Source: Streptomyces parvulus (GTDB lineage: Bacteria; Actinomycetota; Actinomycetes; Streptomycetales; Streptomycetaceae). From it: DNA of 64,000 bases. The notes below the pieces were generated by a model, which was not told the DNA's origin, made no database searches, and saw nothing but the letters and a program-made list of their open reading frames with translations. The stretch is from NCBI RefSeq assembly GCF_014648855.1, contig NZ_BMRX01000008.1:62001-126000 (forward strand), in the 5' to 3' direction. Shown here piece by piece: positions 8,366 through 18,065 of this stretch. The translations under genes and the position numbers were made by a program. The number at the start of each line of letters is the position of its first letter. The first letter of the stretch is position 1.

Positions 8366-8824
8366 ATGACCGAATTATGGAACGCCGACGGCCCCGGGCT
8401 GGTCGAGCTGCCGTCGGGACGCAGGCTCAGGGGGCGCGGCCTCCGTCACGAGCTGCCGGCGGGTCAGACGCCGACGTTCGCCGTGCATCTGACGGATCAC
8501 GAGCCGCCCAGCCCGCCGTGGGAGTCGGTCTGGGTGCGCTGGCGGGACTTCTGGCTCCCCGCCGACCCGGTGGACGCGATGCACAGGCTCCGCGACGCCT
8601 ACGAGCGCGCGCCGGGCGAGCGCGTGGAGGTCTGCTGCGGGGGCGGCATCGGCCGGACCGGGACCGCGCTGTCCGCGATCTGCGTCTTCGAAGGCATGGA
8701 CCCCGGGGAGGCGGTCAGGTGGGTGCGGCGCAACTACCACGCCCGTGCCGTCGAGGTGCCCTGGCAGCGGCGCTTCGTCCGCCGGGTCCACGCCGCGGGC
8801 GCCGAGGGGACCGGCCGGGCCTGA
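8366..8824 (+). CDS. Protein-tyrosine-phosphatase-like protein
   Basis: A 152-residue protein with a CX5R phosphatase loop: C91-GGGIG-R97-T98, preceded by a second cysteine at 90 where most PTPs have His. A candidate general acid is the Asp at about residue 67 in WLPADP. After the loop come a helix with ICVFEGMDPGEAVRWVR and a C-terminal basic region, as in small dual-specificity phosphatases. The ATG start at 8366 follows ACTAGGG, a weak ribosome-binding site. It is divergent from the RpiR regulator. The cysteine phosphatase chemistry is likely from the motif; the substrate cannot be read from sequence. Confidence 0.75.
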   Translation: MTELWNADGPGLVELPSGRRLRGRGLRHELPAGQTPTFAVHLTDHEPPSPPWESVWVRWRDFWLPADPVDAMHRLRDAYERAPGERVEVCCGGGIGRTGTALSAICVFEGMDPGEAVRWVRRNYHARAVEVPWQRRFVRRVHAAGAEGTGRA

Positions 8825-8921
8825 GACCCCGCCCCCGCGCGGACCCCTACGGGCCCTCCCCCGGCGGATAGGGGGGCTGTCCCCAGTGCCACCGCGCCCT
8901 CCGCCGCCTACCTTGAGTGGC

Positions 8922-9356
8922 ATGACGGGAATGGACGCGCGGGACGCCGACCTCAAGAAGGAACTCGACGCCACCCTGCAGACCCGCAGGGAGCTGGGTG
9001 AGGAGTACGAGTCCGCGCTGGTCGACTCGTTCCTGGAGAAGGTCGACCAGCGCATCGACGGCGCGGTGGAACGCAGGGTGCGCCGGCAGCTGGCGGAGCG
9101 GCAGATGACCACGGCCCGCGAGAGCCGGTCGCCGAGGCCCACGGACTCCTTCGGCGAGCGCTTCGGCTTCGGCATCGTCTCGCTCGTCCTGGCGGTCCCG
9201 CTGTCCGCGATCGGCGGCGGGGTGGCCGACCTCCCCGGGCTGCTGGTCGCCTGGGCGGGCATCGTCGGGGTGAACGTCGTGCAGGCCGCGCGCACCAACC
9301 CGGGCCTGTTCGCACGCCGGGGCCGTGCCGGGCGGGACGACGCCTGGGAGGACTGA
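8922..9356 (+). CDS. Small membrane protein with N-terminal coiled coil
   Basis: About 144 residues from ATG 8922; an in-frame ATG at 8931 is an alternative because neither has a strong ribosome-binding site. Residues 5-60 are highly charged and probably helical or coiled coil (DLKKELDATLQTRRELGEEY). Residues 80-125 hold two hydrophobic spans separated by a short GG-containing turn, followed by an Arg-rich tail. It ends just before a strong bidirectional hairpin. The pattern is that of a conserved actinobacterial integral membrane protein of unknown function. Confidence 0.75.
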   Translation: MTGMDARDADLKKELDATLQTRRELGEEYESALVDSFLEKVDQRIDGAVERRVRRQLAERQMTTARESRSPRPTDSFGERFGFGIVSLVLAVPLSAIGGGVADLPGLLVAWAGIVGVNVVQAARTNPGLFARRGRAGRDDAWED

Positions 9357-9387
9357 GCGAGCCCCGGGGAGCACCCGGGGAAGACTG

Positions 9388-9442
9388 CGCGGGGACCGCC
9401 GCACCCCCATCGCTGGGGGGCGGGACGACGGCGGTCCCCGCG
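9388..9442. terminator. Strong hairpin terminator after the membrane-protein gene
   Basis: Perfect 14-bp arms (9388-9401 and 9429-9442) with a 27-nt loop, 31 nt past the stop of the small membrane protein. Streptomyces terminators often lack a U tract, as here. It may also serve transcripts arriving from cbs on the other strand. Confidence 0.7.
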
Positions 9443-9722
9443 GGGGACGCGGAGCGCCCGGCCTCACGGCCGGGCGGCGCGCCCTTGGCGTCCTTGGAGG
9501 TCCGGGAGCCGCTCCGGAAGGTCCGTGACGCCGTTCGGCGCCGGCGGGACCGGGGAGCCGCTCCCAATCCCTGCCGACACCGCACACTCTGCCGGTCGCG
9601 TGTTAAGCGACTGCTGCGCGCACGTGACGTGCGCGTACCACTTCCGCGAAGTCCACGACGATCGCGGAGCGGCTCGGCCGGGCACCGCCCACCGGGTGTT
9701 CAGCGGCCGGACAGCACCGGGC
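9443..9722. other. Non-coding gap with a short palindrome
   Basis: Together with the hairpin, the gene-free gap after the membrane-protein gene is 366 bp. I see no convincing gene. A perfect dyad with 8-bp arms around TGA (9617-9624 / 9628-9635) is the only ordered feature and could be an operator or a hairpin. Short reading frames here lack ribosome-binding sites and family resemblance. Confidence 0.4.
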
Positions 9723-11108
<1,386 letters not shown>

Positions 11109-11277
11109 CGTGGTCTCCGGATGCCGCAAAGGATGGGGTTACTAATCGGTTCGGCCAGCCTATGGCCTGCGCACCCGGCCGTGCCTCGTGAAGGTCGTTC
11201 ACTCCCCGTTGAGATTGGGCGACCGTCCGTACGGGGCAAGGAGTGGGTGTACGGCTTGGAGGAGGTGGCGGCGACGC

Positions 11278-12300
11278 ATGACGAGCATGTCCAGAGCGAG
11301 GGTGGCGCGCCGGATCGCGGCCGGCGCGGCTTACGGCGGCGGCGGGATCGGGCTGGCGGGTGCGGCGGCGGTGGGTCTGCTGCTGGCGGAGGTGCAGCTG
11401 GCCAGGCGCCGGGTGGGCATCGGCACGCCCGACCGGGTGCCGAACGCGCGGGGTCTGTACGGCGACGGCCTGCCCGCGACGGGTGAGCCGCTGCGGCTGA
11501 TGATGCTGGGCGACTCCACGGCCGCCGGGCAGGGTGTGCACCGGGCCGGTCAGACGCCGGGCGCACTGCTGGCGTCGGGGCTGGCCGCGGTGGCGGAGCG
11601 GCGGGTGGAGCTGGGCTCGGTCGCGGCGCCGGGGGCCTGTTCGGACGACCTGGACCGGCAGGTGGCGCTGGTCCTCGCGGACCACGGCCGGGTGCCCGAC
11701 ATCTGCGTGATCATGATCGGCGCCAACGACGTCACCCACCGGATGCCGGCGACCCAGTCGGTCCGGCACCTGTCGGGGGCGGTACGGAGGCTGCGCACGG
11801 CCGGCGCGGAGGTGGTGGTCGGCACCTGCCCGGACCTCGGCACCATCGAGCGGGTACGCCAGCCGCTGCGCTGGCTGGCCCGGCGCACCTCGCGGCAGCT
11901 GGCGGCGGCGCAGACCATCGGCGTCGTCGAGCAGGGCGGGCGCACGGTGTCGCTGGGCGACCTGCTGGGCCCGGAGTTCGCGGAGAACCCGCGGGAGCTG
12001 TTCGGCCCCGACAACTACCACCCCTCCGCGGAGGGGTACGCCACGGCCGCGATGGCGGTACTGCCCTCGGTGTGCGCCGCGCTCGGCCTGTGGCCGGCCG
12101 AGGAGGAGCACCCCGACGCCCTGCGCCGCGAGGGCTTCCTCCCGGTGGCCCGGGCGGCGGCGGAGGCGGCGTCCGAGGCCGGCACGGAGGTCGCGGCGGC
12201 GATGCCGACGGGGCCCCGGGGGCCGTGGGCCCTGCTCAAGCGCCGCCGGCGCCGCAGGGTCTCGGAGACGGAGCCGACACCGTCGGCACAGCCGAGGTAG
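11278..12300 (+). CDS. SGNH/GDSL-family esterase, membrane-anchored
   Basis: A 340-residue lipase/esterase-fold hydrolase. An N-terminal hydrophobic segment (about residues 14-40, glycine and alanine rich) looks like a signal anchor. The nucleophile S80 sits in LMMLGDSTAAG, block III is GANDVTH, and the catalytic Asp/His motif is DNYHPSAEGY. The C-terminal 60 residues are low complexity and basic. The ATG start at 11278 has GGAGGAGG at 11258-11265. It is divergent from cbs and stands alone. The substrate (acyl ester or cell-envelope polymer) is unknown. Confidence 0.85.
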   Translation: MTSMSRARVARRIAAGAAYGGGGIGLAGAAAVGLLLAEVQLARRRVGIGTPDRVPNARGLYGDGLPATGEPLRLMMLGDSTAAGQGVHRAGQTPGALLASGLAAVAERRVELGSVAAPGACSDDLDRQVALVLADHGRVPDICVIMIGANDVTHRMPATQSVRHLSGAVRRLRTAGAEVVVGTCPDLGTIERVRQPLRWLARRTSRQLAAAQTIGVVEQGGRTVSLGDLLGPEFAENPRELFGPDNYHPSAEGYATAAMAVLPSVCAALGLWPAEEEHPDALRREGFLPVARAAAEAASEAGTEVAAAMPTGPRGPWALLKRRRRRRVSETEPTPSAQPR

Positions 12301-12317
12301 GGCGGAGGACGGTCACC

Positions 12318-12400
12318 GGGTTCTCAGCCCGTCCGGCGTTAGAGGACGAGGCCGTCCAGGCCGAAGGGGGGTCTGGGGGCGCAGCCCCCAGGGACGGCAC
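12318..12400. repeat. Streptomyces-type intergenic repeat with small palindrome
   Basis: Contains the block CTCAGCCCGTCCGGCG followed, about 50 bp later, by a perfect hairpin: CTGGGGGC (12373-12380), loop GCA, GCCCCCAG (12384-12391). From memory, closely similar blocks recur in intergenic regions of many Streptomyces chromosomes. Copy number in this genome cannot be judged from one window. It lies between the SGNH gene and the thiolase and could also end transcription of the former. Confidence 0.55.
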
Positions 12401-12578
12401 CCCCAGCCCCCGCACGGCACGGACACGCCCCGCACGACAAGGAACCGCCCCACCGCCGGAGACAAAAGCAAGCGCTTAGAAAGTTGCGGCCCATGTCACA
12501 CCCCCACACCCGTGACCCAGGCCATACGTCCGGGTAACTTCCCCAGCAGCCGCCCACCGCCTCTCCACTGGAGCCGTG

Positions 12579-13799
12579 ATGCCCGAAGCCGTGATCGTCT
12601 CTGCCGCCCGCTCCCCCATCGGCCGGGCCTTCAAGGGCTCCCTCAAGGACCTGCGCCCCGACGACCTGGCCGCCACGATCATCCAGGCGGCGCTCGCCAA
12701 GGTGCCCGAGCTGGACCCGCGGGACATCGACGACCTGATGCTCGGCTGCGGTCTGCCCGGCGGCGAGCAGGGCAACAACCTCGGCCGGATCGTCGCCGTC
12801 GAGATGGGCATGGACCACCTGCCGGGCTGCACCGTCACCCGGTACTGCTCCTCGTCGCTCCAGACCTCCCGCATGGCCCTGCACGCCATCAAGGCGGGCG
12901 AGGGCGACGTGTTCATCTCGGCCGGCGTCGAGATGGTCTCCCGCTTCGCCAAGGGCAACTCCGACAGCCTGCCGGACACGCGCAACCCGCTCTTCGCCGA
13001 GGCCGAGGCCCGCACCGCGGCCGTCGCCCAGCAGGAGGGCACCAGCTGGCACGACCCGCGCGAGGACGGCCTGGTGCCCGACCCGTACATCGCGATGGGC
13101 CAGACCGCGGAGAACCTCGCCCGCGCCAAGGGCGTCACCCGCCAGGACATGGACGAGTTCGGCGTCCGCTCCCAGAACCTCGCCGAGGAAGCCATCAAGA
13201 ACGGCTTCTGGGAGCGCGAGATCACCCCCGTGACCCTCCCCGACGGCACCGTCGTCGCCAAGGACGACGGCCCCCGCGCCGGCGTCACCCTGGAGGGCGT
13301 CCAGGGCCTGAAGCCGGTGTTCCGCCCGGACGGACTGGTCACGGCCGGCAACTGCTGCCCGCTCAACGACGGCGCCGCCGCCCTCGTGATCATGAGCGAC
13401 ACCAAGGCCCGCGAGCTGGGGCTGACCCCGCTCGCCCGCATCGTCTCCACCGGTGTCTCCGGCCTCTCCCCCGAGATCATGGGCCTGGGCCCGGTCGAGG
13501 CCAGCAAGCAGGCGCTGTCCCGCGCCGGGCTGGGCATCGGCGACATCGACCTGGTCGAGATCAACGAGGCGTTCGCCGCGCAGGTCATCCCCTCCTACCG
13601 CGACCTCGGCATCCCGCTGGAGAAGCTGAACGTCAACGGCGGCGCCATCGCCGTCGGCCACCCGTTCGGCATGACCGGCGCCCGCATCACCGGCACGCTC
13701 ATCAACTCCCTCCAGTGGCACGACAAGCAGTTCGGCCTGGAGACGATGTGCGTCGGCGGCGGCCAGGGCATGGCCATGGTCATCGAGCGCCTGAGCTGA
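12579..13799 (+). CDS. Acetyl-CoA C-acyltransferase (thiolase)
   Basis: A 406-residue type II thiolase for acetyl/acyl-CoA condensation or beta-oxidation thiolysis. Acyl-accepting C90 lies in TRYCSSSLQ, H361 in GHPFGMTGAR and the base C391 in CVGGGQG, so all catalytic residues are present. ATG 12579 is preferred; a GTG directly before it is possible, and CTGGAG lies a few bases upstream. It is monocistronic, with an intrinsic terminator 63 nt downstream. Whether it serves fatty-acid degradation or acetoacetyl-CoA supply is not decided by sequence. Confidence 0.93.
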   Translation: MPEAVIVSAARSPIGRAFKGSLKDLRPDDLAATIIQAALAKVPELDPRDIDDLMLGCGLPGGEQGNNLGRIVAVEMGMDHLPGCTVTRYCSSSLQTSRMALHAIKAGEGDVFISAGVEMVSRFAKGNSDSLPDTRNPLFAEAEARTAAVAQQEGTSWHDPREDGLVPDPYIAMGQTAENLARAKGVTRQDMDEFGVRSQNLAEEAIKNGFWEREITPVTLPDGTVVAKDDGPRAGVTLEGVQGLKPVFRPDGLVTAGNCCPLNDGAAALVIMSDTKARELGLTPLARIVSTGVSGLSPEIMGLGPVEASKQALSRAGLGIGDIDLVEINEAFAAQVIPSYRDLGIPLEKLNVNGGAIAVGHPFGMTGARITGTLINSLQWHDKQFGLETMCVGGGQGMAMVIERLS

Positions 13800-13861
13800 C
13801 GGCCGGATCCGAGGGCGGCCGAAGGACTGTCGGTAGCCTCCGGGGGACCCTGCGTGACACG

Positions 13862-13902
13862 ACGGCCCGGGACCCTGTCCACCCAGGGTTCTGGGCCGTT
13901 TT
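13862..13902 (+). terminator. Intrinsic terminator after thiolase gene
   Basis: Nested stems ACGGCCC/GGGCCGT (13862-13868, 13893-13899) and ACCCTG/CAGGGT (13872-13877, 13884-13889) are followed by TTT. The position, 63 nt past the thiolase stop, fits a Rho-independent terminator. Confidence 0.75.
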
Positions 13903-14095
13903 GTGACTCAATCTCCCCCAGGATGTGACCTACCTCTCGCACCCCCTTGATTTACGCAGGTCAGACCAGCCGCACCCCCTCCCCTCGGGCCCAAAGTCCT
14001 GTCCGTTTCGTGACGTTACGCACTGACAGGCGGTTAGTCCTCCCTTCAAGCTGATGTAGGAAGTCGGGGGTCGACTTTGAACCGGGAGTACGTCA

Positions 14096-14905
14096 GTGAG
14101 CGCCATGCCGATCGCCCTGCTGCTCACCACGGCCGCCACCGGCGCCGTGGGCGTCGCCGTCCTGCGCAGTGTTCTCGTGCTGCGCCGGCAGGTGACGTCC
14201 CTGCGCGCCGAGCTGGCCGAGAGCCGGGCCGCCGCCGTACGGGGCCGAGTGCCCGCCGCCCGCACCACCGCCGACGCCGAGGAGATACGCGCGGCGGTCG
14301 CGGAGGCGCTCGCCGAGGAGCGCGAGCGGGAACTCGCCGAGGCGCGGGCCTTCTGGGCCGCCCAGGAGTCCCGGGACGGGTCGGACACGCCCCTGCTCCT
14401 CGGACTGAGCGACAGCGAGCTGTTCCTTCCGCGCCAGGCCGACCTCGTGGGCCTGGAGCCGGTGGTCGAGCCGCTCGGGGACGGCGACGAGGCGTCCGCG
14501 CAGGACCTCGGCCACGCCGGCCCGCGGGACTCCGCCGAGCTGGCCGCCGCCCGCCGCCGGCACCCCTCCCACCCGGACTTCGTACCGAACCAGGCGCCGG
14601 CCGTGAACGACCACGAGCGGACCGTCGCCACCCTGGAGGAACTGGCCGAGTCGGGCGTCACCCTCGCCGACGTCCGCCCGGGCCCGCTGGGCACGCTCGA
14701 CGTGTACGTCTTCGCCGACGGCACCACCCTGTGCATGACCCCCGGACACCGCGAGACCGCGGAGCGCCTGGCGGACGCGCTGGGCGCGGGCCAGACGCCG
14801 TACCTGCTCGGCGGCTCGGGCATCTCCGGCGCCTACACGCTGACCTTCGCGTGCGGCGAGGAGAACGTGTACATCCTGGCGGACCGCGTCATCGCCTCCC
14901 TGTAG
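14096..14905 (+). CDS. Membrane-anchored protein of unknown function
   Basis: A 269-residue protein from GTG 14096, with GGGAG at 14083-14087. Residues 4-28 form one transmembrane anchor. Residues 30-95 are charged, Ala/Glu/Arg-rich and probably coiled coil. An acidic linker follows, and the C-terminal 90 residues (from about VNDHERTVATLEEL) form a compact domain with FADGTTLCMTPGHRETAERL and a final FACGEENVYILADRVIASL. No named domain was recognised; it looks like a conserved Streptomyces protein. It lies about 300 bp after the thiolase terminator and is convergent with the next small gene. Confidence 0.7.
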   Translation: MSAMPIALLLTTAATGAVGVAVLRSVLVLRRQVTSLRAELAESRAAAVRGRVPAARTTADAEEIRAAVAEALAEERERELAEARAFWAAQESRDGSDTPLLLGLSDSELFLPRQADLVGLEPVVEPLGDGDEASAQDLGHAGPRDSAELAAARRRHPSHPDFVPNQAPAVNDHERTVATLEELAESGVTLADVRPGPLGTLDVYVFADGTTLCMTPGHRETAERLADALGAGQTPYLLGGSGISGAYTLTFACGEENVYILADRVIASL

Positions 14906-14923
14906 CGCGGGGCGGCCCGGGGG

Positions 14924-15235
14924 CTAGACCCCGGCCCGCTTGCGGGCCTCCTCCACCAGCGCCGCCGCCTCTTCCACCTGGCCCTCGTCCTTCAGGACGA
15001 GGGCCAGGTCGTGTGCGGCGACGGCGATCTGGTCGGCGGCGGCGAACATCCCCGCGTCGGGCATCAGGCGCGGCTCGCCTCCCGGTTCCTCGATCAGCTG
15101 GGCCCGCCGGGCCAACTCCCTGGCCAGCTCCAGTGCCTCGGCGGCGGCACCGCGTTGCAGTCTGCTCTGCGGGGCGGCTCGCAGCCGGTCGGCGAAGTCG
15201 TCCACGGCACGGGTCAAAGGCGTCGTATCAACCAC
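14924..15235 (-). CDS. Small helical protein of unknown function
   Basis: About 103 residues from a GTG at 15235; a GTG at 15283 would add 16 residues, and neither has a clear ribosome-binding site. The sequence is mostly alpha-helical with Ala/Glu/Arg repeats (ELARELARRAQLIEE; HDLALVLKDEGQVEEAAALV), perhaps a TPR-like hairpin. No family was recognised. It is convergent with the preceding membrane-anchored protein, only 18 bp apart, and divergent from the DUF4287 gene. Confidence 0.6.
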   Translation of the reverse strand: MVDTTPLTRAVDDFADRLRAAPQSRLQRGAAAEALELARELARRAQLIEEPGGEPRLMPDAGMFAAADQIAVAAHDLALVLKDEGQVEEAAALVEEARKRAGV

Positions 15236-15338
15236 GGCGCGAGCGTACGCGGCCGTCCGGGACTGTTGCCAACGGGCGAACACTCAGGCACGGTGACCTG
15301 AAGGACCGGCCTACATCCCCTTTCGCCCGGAGGCGCCG

Positions 15339-15569
15339 ATGTCCCAAGTCTTCTCCGAGGAGACCCACCGCAATCTGCTCGCCCGCATCCCCCAGTGCAC
15401 CGGTCGTGAGATCTCCGACTGGCTGCGTGCCGTCGAGGACGGCCCCTCCCTCTTCCGCTTCGAGGAGAAGGTCAGCTGGCTCCGCCACGAACACAACCTC
15501 GCGTACGGCCACGCGAAGGCGATCGTCCACGAGTACGACCTGAGAAGGGCCGCGCGCAACCTGCTGTGA
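15339..15569 (+). CDS. DUF4287-type small protein
   Basis: A 76-residue protein resembling the DUF4287 domain: a TGREISDWLRAVE segment, then VSWLRHEHNLAYGHAKAIVHEY, which matches the family's conserved WL..EH.LG.GHA pattern. The ATG start at 15339 has CGGAGG at 15328-15333. A very strong hairpin follows the stop. The function of the family is not established. Confidence 0.75.
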   Translation: MSQVFSEETHRNLLARIPQCTGREISDWLRAVEDGPSLFRFEEKVSWLRHEHNLAYGHAKAIVHEYDLRRAARNLL

Positions 15570-15608
15570 GACCGTCCCGGCCCGAACACCGGCCGGCCTC
15601 CTGATCCC

Positions 15609-15642
15609 TTCACCCCGCCGGGTCGCCTCCCGGCGGGGTGAA
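15609..15642. terminator. Hairpin terminator, probably bidirectional
   Basis: Perfect 14-bp arms (15609-15622, 15629-15642) with a 6-nt loop, between the convergent DUF4287 gene and the FG-GAP repeat gene. Confidence 0.8.
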
Positions 15643-15685
15643 TCAGTGCGTGCGGTCGCCTGCAGGACGACCCGCGCCATCGGAG

Positions 15686-17908
15686 TCAGGCGATGTTGTT
15701 GAACTTGCTTCCCTCACCCCCGTACACCGACGTGGTCCGGCGGATGAAGACGGCCGTGCTGGAGCCGGTCGAGTGATAGAGGTATGTGCCGCCCGCCCCG
15801 TACGCGATCAGGTCAGGAATCCCGTCACTGTCGACGTCGCCGGCACCCACGAGGTGCGTGTACACACCCCAACCGCCGCCGACCCGCACACGGGAGGAGA
15901 ACTGGCCACCGCCCTTGCCCTGGTACAGCCACAGCACGCCGTCCTTGTCACGTGCGACGAGGTCCCCTGCGGCCGTGCCGGCGTTGTCACCGACGGCGGT
16001 GATCTGGTTGTAGACGCCCCAGCCGCCTCCGACCCGCACACGGGCGGCGAAGGGGGCGGCGGTCGAGCCGGTGCCCTTGTAGAACCACAGCACGCCGGTC
16101 GTGTCCGCGGCAAGGAGATCGGTGCGACCGTCACCGTCGAGGTCCGAGCCACCGGTGAGCTTGTCGTAGACATTCCAGCCACCGCCGACGCGTGCGCGGG
16201 TCGCGAAGGTGCCGTCGCCCTTGCCGAGGTAGTGCCAGAGCACGCCGGAAGAATCAAGGGCGACCAGGTCTCCGTCGGATGACCCCGCGAGGTCGCCGAC
16301 GGCCTCGATCTGCTTGTAGGTCTGCCAGCCGCCGCCGACCCGTGAGCGCTGGACCGGCTTGACCTGGCCGTCCAAAGGACGGTCCTGCAGATCGTCGCGC
16401 CAGAGAACGCCCGAGGCGTCGCGGGCGAGGAGATCGGTGGAGCCATTGTCGGTGTAGTCGTGCGGGTTGGCCGTCCGCTCCACCGTCATACCCGTGCGCT
16501 GGAGAGCGGGCTCGCCCGTCCCGTCGAGTGAGGCTGCCACGGCCGTCACCGTGTAGGCGCCGTTCGGAGCGTCCACCCCAGCGATGGTGCCGTCCCAGAC
16601 GTAGCTGAATCGGGTGCCCGTAGCCGGGGCATTGACGCGCGTCCGGAGCTCCTTGCCGGTACCGACGTGCGTGAGCGTGAGATCCAGACGGGCATCGGCA
16701 CGCGACAACGTCCAGCCCAGGTTCACCTGGCCGCCCGTCCGGTCGAGGTCGGCCACCGCGGGAACGTGCGCCTGTTGGATCTCGACACCGGCGGGCGTAC
16801 CCACGTCCGCCACCTTGGTCACCGTCGGCCTGCCGTCGTCTCCCGCCCTGATCCGGAACAGCCCCTCCCCGTCGACGGCCCGCGTGCCGGTCACGAGGGC
16901 GCTGCCGTCCTCCGCCATCGCCGAGCCCGACCCGCTCTCGGCGAGCTCGACCTCTTCGCCGTCGCCCAGCGAGACGGCCCGAACCGGGCTCGACGGCCGC
17001 CCGTACACCAGCCAGCCGCCCACGAGCTCGGTGTACCACTCTCCGTCTCGGGCGCCGAGAACGGTCCGCTTCTCCTCACCCGTCACACGGTCGACCGACG
17101 TGACGTACATTCCTGTACCCGACTTGTAGTCGAGCCAGGCGACGTGCGTGCCGGAGAACATGAGGTGACTGAAGTCGTATCCTGAGTCGGCGGAGGCGTA
17201 GGACTCGGAGGCCCTCGCGTCCGCGAGGTCGATCAACGCGCGGCCGCCGGTCCGCGCGTTCGCAGGGCCTGTCTCGTACCCGACGAGTACGACACCGCCC
17301 TGCACGCTCGAGCCGGTGAAATCAGTGGCGTCGGACGGCAGACCCGCGATCTTGCGGCTGCTCGTTTCGGCACCGTCCTTGCTCACGATGTGCAGTTCCG
17401 CCGTGCCGTCCTCCGCGGTGAGCTGAGCGAGCACGCTCGTGGGGCTGAGGACCGCGACATAGTTTCCGCCCAGCGCACCCAGGTCGATGTCGACACCGGG
17501 CGCGAACGGGTCGGCCATGTTCCGCAACGTGAGGGAACGCATCTGGGCGCTCCAGTTGTCGTCTCCGAGTGCGACGACGTCACCCCCCGACGTGGCCCAC
17601 CCCCCGCCGCGCGGATAGTCGAGCAACGTCGGAGCCCCGCCTCCGTAGGGCCACCAGCGCAGCTCCCGCTCTCCGTCCGGAGTGAACGAGTACCCGAAGA
17701 ACCCACCAACGCCCGCTTGGGCGATCTGGACGTCCGGCGGGAAGACCGGCAGCACCGAGGACCGGGGGGCCGAGGGAGTTCGGGGCGAAGCACCGGGCGC
17801 GGCGAAGGTGGCCGGGGCGGACGTCAGCGTGCCCGCACCGAGCGCGGTGACGGCGAGGACTGCGAGGACAGCCGTCGAGAGGCGGGTGCGGGTGGAGCGG
17901 AGCTGCAA
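15686..17908 (-). CDS. Secreted FG-GAP/VCBS repeat protein
   Basis: A 740-residue exported protein. The signal peptide is about residues 1-36 (basic RSTRTR, hydrophobic LSTAVLAVLAVTALG, cleavage near TFAAP). Residues 45-400 form a beta-propeller-like region with WD-type strands. Residues about 480-735 contain five FG-GAP/VCBS-like repeats of 50-55 residues, each with a pattern like GDLVARDKDGVLWLYQGKG and RVRVGGGWGVY. The calcium-loop-like DLDGDGRTD and DVDSDGIPD are present. The best start is a TTG at 17908. No C-terminal anchor or sorting signal is seen. It is probably an extracellular or wall-associated binding protein, one of a family common in Streptomyces; the ligand is unknown. Confidence 0.85.
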   Translation of the reverse strand: MQLRSTRTRLSTAVLAVLAVTALGAGTLTSAPATFAAPGASPRTPSAPRSSVLPVFPPDVQIAQAGVGGFFGYSFTPDGERELRWWPYGGGAPTLLDYPRGGGWATSGGDVVALGDDNWSAQMRSLTLRNMADPFAPGVDIDLGALGGNYVAVLSPTSVLAQLTAEDGTAELHIVSKDGAETSSRKIAGLPSDATDFTGSSVQGGVVLVGYETGPANARTGGRALIDLADARASESYASADSGYDFSHLMFSGTHVAWLDYKSGTGMYVTSVDRVTGEEKRTVLGARDGEWYTELVGGWLVYGRPSSPVRAVSLGDGEEVELAESGSGSAMAEDGSALVTGTRAVDGEGLFRIRAGDDGRPTVTKVADVGTPAGVEIQQAHVPAVADLDRTGGQVNLGWTLSRADARLDLTLTHVGTGKELRTRVNAPATGTRFSYVWDGTIAGVDAPNGAYTVTAVAASLDGTGEPALQRTGMTVERTANPHDYTDNGSTDLLARDASGVLWRDDLQDRPLDGQVKPVQRSRVGGGWQTYKQIEAVGDLAGSSDGDLVALDSSGVLWHYLGKGDGTFATRARVGGGWNVYDKLTGGSDLDGDGRTDLLAADTTGVLWFYKGTGSTAAPFAARVRVGGGWGVYNQITAVGDNAGTAAGDLVARDKDGVLWLYQGKGGGQFSSRVRVGGGWGVYTHLVGAGDVDSDGIPDLIAYGAGGTYLYHSTGSSTAVFIRRTTSVYGGEGSKFNNIA

Positions 17909-18003
17909 GGTGAACCCCCGGGGGAAGATCGGCCACGTAAGCGATGCGCCCGATCAGACTCACGAAGGATTCGTATGGTTGTACGAGAATGTCGACCCGA
18001 ACA

Positions 18004-18039
18004 CACAGGGCCCCGGGCTTCGAAGCCCGGGGCCCTGTG
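18004..18039. terminator. Hairpin terminator between BI-1 gene and FG-GAP gene
   Basis: Perfect 17-bp arms (18004-18020, 18023-18039) around a minimal CG centre, 27 nt past the stop of the Bax-inhibitor-1 family gene. It should separate the two minus-strand genes. Confidence 0.85.
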
Positions 18040-18065
18040 ATGCGTTCGGCGCTGCGCGCGGTACG

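Noticed and set aside
9464..9685. Short minus-strand reading frame in the gap before cbs
   Set aside because: No ribosome-binding site, composition like random GC-rich sequence, no recognisable domain.
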